A DNA stretch of 64,000 nt from Xylanibacter oryzae DSM 17970. Lineage in GTDB: Bacteria > Bacteroidota > Bacteroidia > Bacteroidales > Bacteroidaceae. Position numbers and translations under genes: made by a program. The notes below the pieces were generated by a model. It searched no databases. It was not told the DNA's origin and saw only the letters and a program-made list of their open reading frames with translations. Positions 62,083 to 64,000 of this stretch are shown here, one piece after another (positions within the stretch are counted from its first letter, which is position 1; every line of letters begins with the position of its first letter). The stretch is from the NCBI RefSeq assembly GCF_000585355.1, contig NZ_KK073873.1, positions 2,275,703 to 2,339,702 of the forward strand, given 5' to 3'.

Positions 62083-63330
62083 ATGGAACTACAAAGCATA
62101 TTTGAAAAAGTAAAATTTGCAAGCACCGAACTTGCACTTATTGATGATGATAAAAAGAATGTTGTATTGCAGGCCGTAGCTGATGCAATTTTATCTAATA
62201 AAGAGTCTCTCCTGAAAGCAAACACTGAAGACTTAGAAAGGATGGACAAATCCGACCCTCTCTATGATCGTCTTCAACTTACGGAAAAGCGTTTAGAAGA
62301 TATCGCAAATGATATGCGCCACGTAAGCACTCTTGCATCTCCACTTGGACATGTAACTAAGCATAAAGTTCTAGAAAATGGACTTGACATGAAACGTATA
62401 AGCGTTCCTTTTGGGGTAATCGGTATGATTTATGAAGCCCGTCCAAATGTCACATTCGATGTATTCTCTTTATGTTTCAAGAGTGGTAATGCATGTATAT
62501 TGAAAGGAGGCAAAGATGCTAATTCTTCAAATTTTGCAGAAGTATCTCTTATACACGAAATACTTAAAAAGTATGACATCAATACATCTGTTGTAGAACT
62601 TTTGCCAGCCACACATGAAGCGACAAGTGAAATGCTTAATGCTGTTGGATATATAGATCTTTGCATACCAAGAGGAGGGAAAAAACTTATAAAGTTTGTA
62701 AGAGATACGGCAAAAGTGCCTGTAATAGAGACCGGTGCAGGTGTCGTAAACACTTATTTTGATGAATTCGGAGACATGAAGATAGGTCGTCTGATAGTAA
62801 ACAATGCAAAGACCAGAAGAGTTAGTGTCTGCAATGCTTTAGACTGTCTTATTATACACAAGTCTAGAATTAAAGAATTACCAGAGTTATGTGCATTACT
62901 TAGCATAAGCAATGTAGAATTGTATGCTGACGATGCCTCATATGAAGCACTAACAGGAAATTATCCACACGAACTGCTTAAACATGCTGATGTTGAAACT
63001 TATGGCAAAGAATTTATGGACTATAAGATGGCAATAAAGACAGTTCTTTCTATTGATGCAGCTCTCAATCATATACGTCTATATGGTTCAGGGCACAGTG
63101 AATGCATTATAACAGAAGATGCAAAGAACGCAACGATATTTCAAAATAGAGTAGATGCAGCCTGTGTATATGTTAATGCTCCTACAAGCTTTACGGATGG
63201 CGGGCAATTTGGACTCGGTGCTGAAATAGGAATAAGTACTCAGAAACTTGGTCCTCGAGGTCCTATGGCACTCGAAGAAATAACTACATATAAATGGCTT
63301 ATAGAAGGGCACGGACAAATAAGAAATTAG
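62083..63330 (+). CDS. proA: Glutamate-5-semialdehyde dehydrogenase (gamma-glutamyl phosphate reductase)
   Basis: 415 residues, the family's usual length. It reduces gamma-glutamyl phosphate with NADPH to the semialdehyde, which cyclises to pyrroline-5-carboxylate. Signatures: [36 protein letters not shown] at about 106-141, the catalytic Cys in [14 protein letters not shown], and [23 protein letters not shown] near the end. It follows proB with a 2-bp gap and precedes argF' by 27 bp. Confidence 0.97.
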   Translation: MELQSIFEKVKFASTELALIDDDKKNVVLQAVADAILSNKESLLKANTEDLERMDKSDPLYDRLQLTEKRLEDIANDMRHVSTLASPLGHVTKHKVLENGLDMKRISVPFGVIGMIYEARPNVTFDVFSLCFKSGNACILKGGKDANSSNFAEVSLIHEILKKYDINTSVVELLPATHEATSEMLNAVGYIDLCIPRGGKKLIKFVRDTAKVPVIETGAGVVNTYFDEFGDMKIGRLIVNNAKTRRVSVCNALDCLIIHKSRIKELPELCALLSISNVELYADDASYEALTGNYPHELLKHADVETYGKEFMDYKMAIKTVLSIDAALNHIRLYGSGHSECIITEDAKNATIFQNRVDAACVYVNAPTSFTDGGQFGLGAEIGISTQKLGPRGPMALEEITTYKWLIEGHGQIRN

Positions 63331-63357
63331 ACATTTAAATAAATATTTAAATACAGC

Positions 63358-64000
63358 ATGAAAACATTTATAAACGTACAAGACATTGGCGATCTGAGCA
63401 AAGCTCTAGATGAAGCTAAAGAGATTAAGAATGACCGTTTCAAGTATCAGAGCCTTGGCAAAAACAAGACTTTGATGATGATATTCTTTAATAACAGTCT
63501 ACGCACCCGTCTAAGCACTCAGAAGGCTGCTATGAACCTGGGAATGAATGTTATTGTACTGGATGTGAATGCCGGTGCATGGAAGTTGGAAACTGAACGT
63601 GGTGTAATAATGGATGGAGACAAATCTGAGCACCTATTAGAAGCTATTCCTGTTATGGGCTGTTATTGCGACCTAATCGGAGTTCGATCATTCGCAGGTT
63701 TATCAGACCGAGAATACGATTATGCAGAAACTGTATTAAACCAATTTATCAAATATAGCGGCAAACCTGTATTCGCTATGGAGACAGCAACAGTGCACCC
63801 GTTACAAGCATTTGCTGACCTTATAACAATAGAAGAATACAAAAATAAGAAACGTCCAAAAGTTGTAATGAGCTGGGCGCCTCATTGTCGTGCTCTGCCT
63901 CAAGCTGTTCCTAACTCATTTGCACAATGGATGAATGCAGCAGATGTTGATTTTGTTATAACTCATCCGGAAGGATACGAATTGGATCCTAAATTTTCAG
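63358..64000 (+). CDS. argF': N-acylornithine carbamoyltransferase, N-succinylornithine type (cut by window edge)
   Basis: The first 214 residues of about 320. It carbamoylates an N-acylornithine to the N-acylcitrulline. The N-terminus MKTFINVQDIGDLSKALDEA and NNSLRTRLSTQKAAMNLGMNV (carbamoyl-phosphate loop) follow the Bacteroides fragilis SOTCase pattern closely, as do RGVIMDGDK and HPLQAFADLITIEEY. Residue 90, in MDGDKSEHLL, is Ser; it is Pro in B. fragilis SOTCase and the equivalent is Glu92 in Xanthomonas AOTCase. A published Xanthomonas E92S mutant gained succinylornithine activity, so Ser is compatible with succinyl specificity. The 3' end lies outside the window. It closes the proB-proA-argF' unit. 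Confidence 0.93.
   Translation, partial: MKTFINVQDIGDLSKALDEAKEIKNDRFKYQSLGKNKTLMMIFFNNSLRTRLSTQKAAMNLGMNVIVLDVNAGAWKLETERGVIMDGDKSEHLLEAIPVMGCYCDLIGVRSFAGLSDREYDYAETVLNQFIKYSGKPVFAMETATVHPLQAFADLITIEEYKNKKRPKVVMSWAPHCRALPQAVPNSFAQWMNAADVDFVITHPEGYELDPKFS

Overview
The window looks like a low-GC chromosome segment from Bacteroidetes, most probably the family Prevotellaceae. The evidence is the SusC/SusD pairs, the hybrid two-component regulator, the BACON and DUF4302-type lipoproteins, the PurL and FtsZ types, the arginine genes with a transcarbamylase like the Bacteroides fragilis N-succinylornithine enzyme, and the promoters, nearly all of which carry the Bacteroidetes -7 element TAnnTTTG a short distance upstream of the start codon. 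No rRNA, tRNA, CRISPR array, phage or transposase gene was seen.

Layout. (1) 1-137: tail of a Cof-type HAD phosphatase, with a terminator. (2) 201-8700, minus strand: a SusC/SusD operon with a secreted zinc metallopeptidase and two related lipoproteins but no carbohydrate-active enzyme, so a peptide or protein substrate is more likely than a glycan. (3) 8944-26843: mostly housekeeping genes: an OmpA-like lipoprotein, an orphan TPR histidine kinase, purL, a split chromate transporter, a SprT-like protease, ftsZ, an EFR1-type ferredoxin, a short ComEC, truA, an EamA transporter, a DEDDh exonuclease, an acetyltransferase, a Bax-inhibitor-1 protein and an MbfA-like iron exporter. (4) 26846-33232: accessory genes: a thioredoxin/esterase fusion, a 645-bp noncoding element bounded by 113-bp inverted repeats, a divergent pectinesterase, and a degenerate-protease-like protein paired with a MORN/GH25 lipoprotein. 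(5) 33245-52971: a xylan utilisation locus with two SusC/SusD pairs, GH67 alpha-glucuronidase, a hybrid two-component regulator, and a divergent operon of GPH transporter, GH10 xylanase and GH43 xylosidase. This matches the Prevotella bryantii xynR / xynDAB theme. (6) 53106-64000: arginine and proline biosynthesis: argR, a GNAT acyltransferase, argG, argC, argD, proC, then an XRE-cupin regulator, an acyl-CoA synthetase, proB, proA and the start of argF'.

How it works together. In the xylan locus, outer-membrane SusC/SusD pairs bind and import xylo-oligosaccharides. GH67 and GH10 carry signal peptides and act outside the cytoplasm. The GPH symporter takes up short products, which the signal-less GH43 enzyme finishes in the cytoplasm. 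The hybrid regulator probably senses an oligosaccharide in the periplasm. The octamer CATTACAA lies upstream of three of its promoters and is a candidate operator. The arginine genes fit the acylated-intermediate pathway of Bacteroidetes, and the residue at position 90 of argF' is Ser, which bears on acyl-group specificity.

The strongest unexplained structure is the 28323-28967 element: long, nearly perfect inverted repeats around a core with three GACCTAGGTC-type palindromes exactly 22 bp apart. All functional calls rest on reading motifs by eye; no database search was run.
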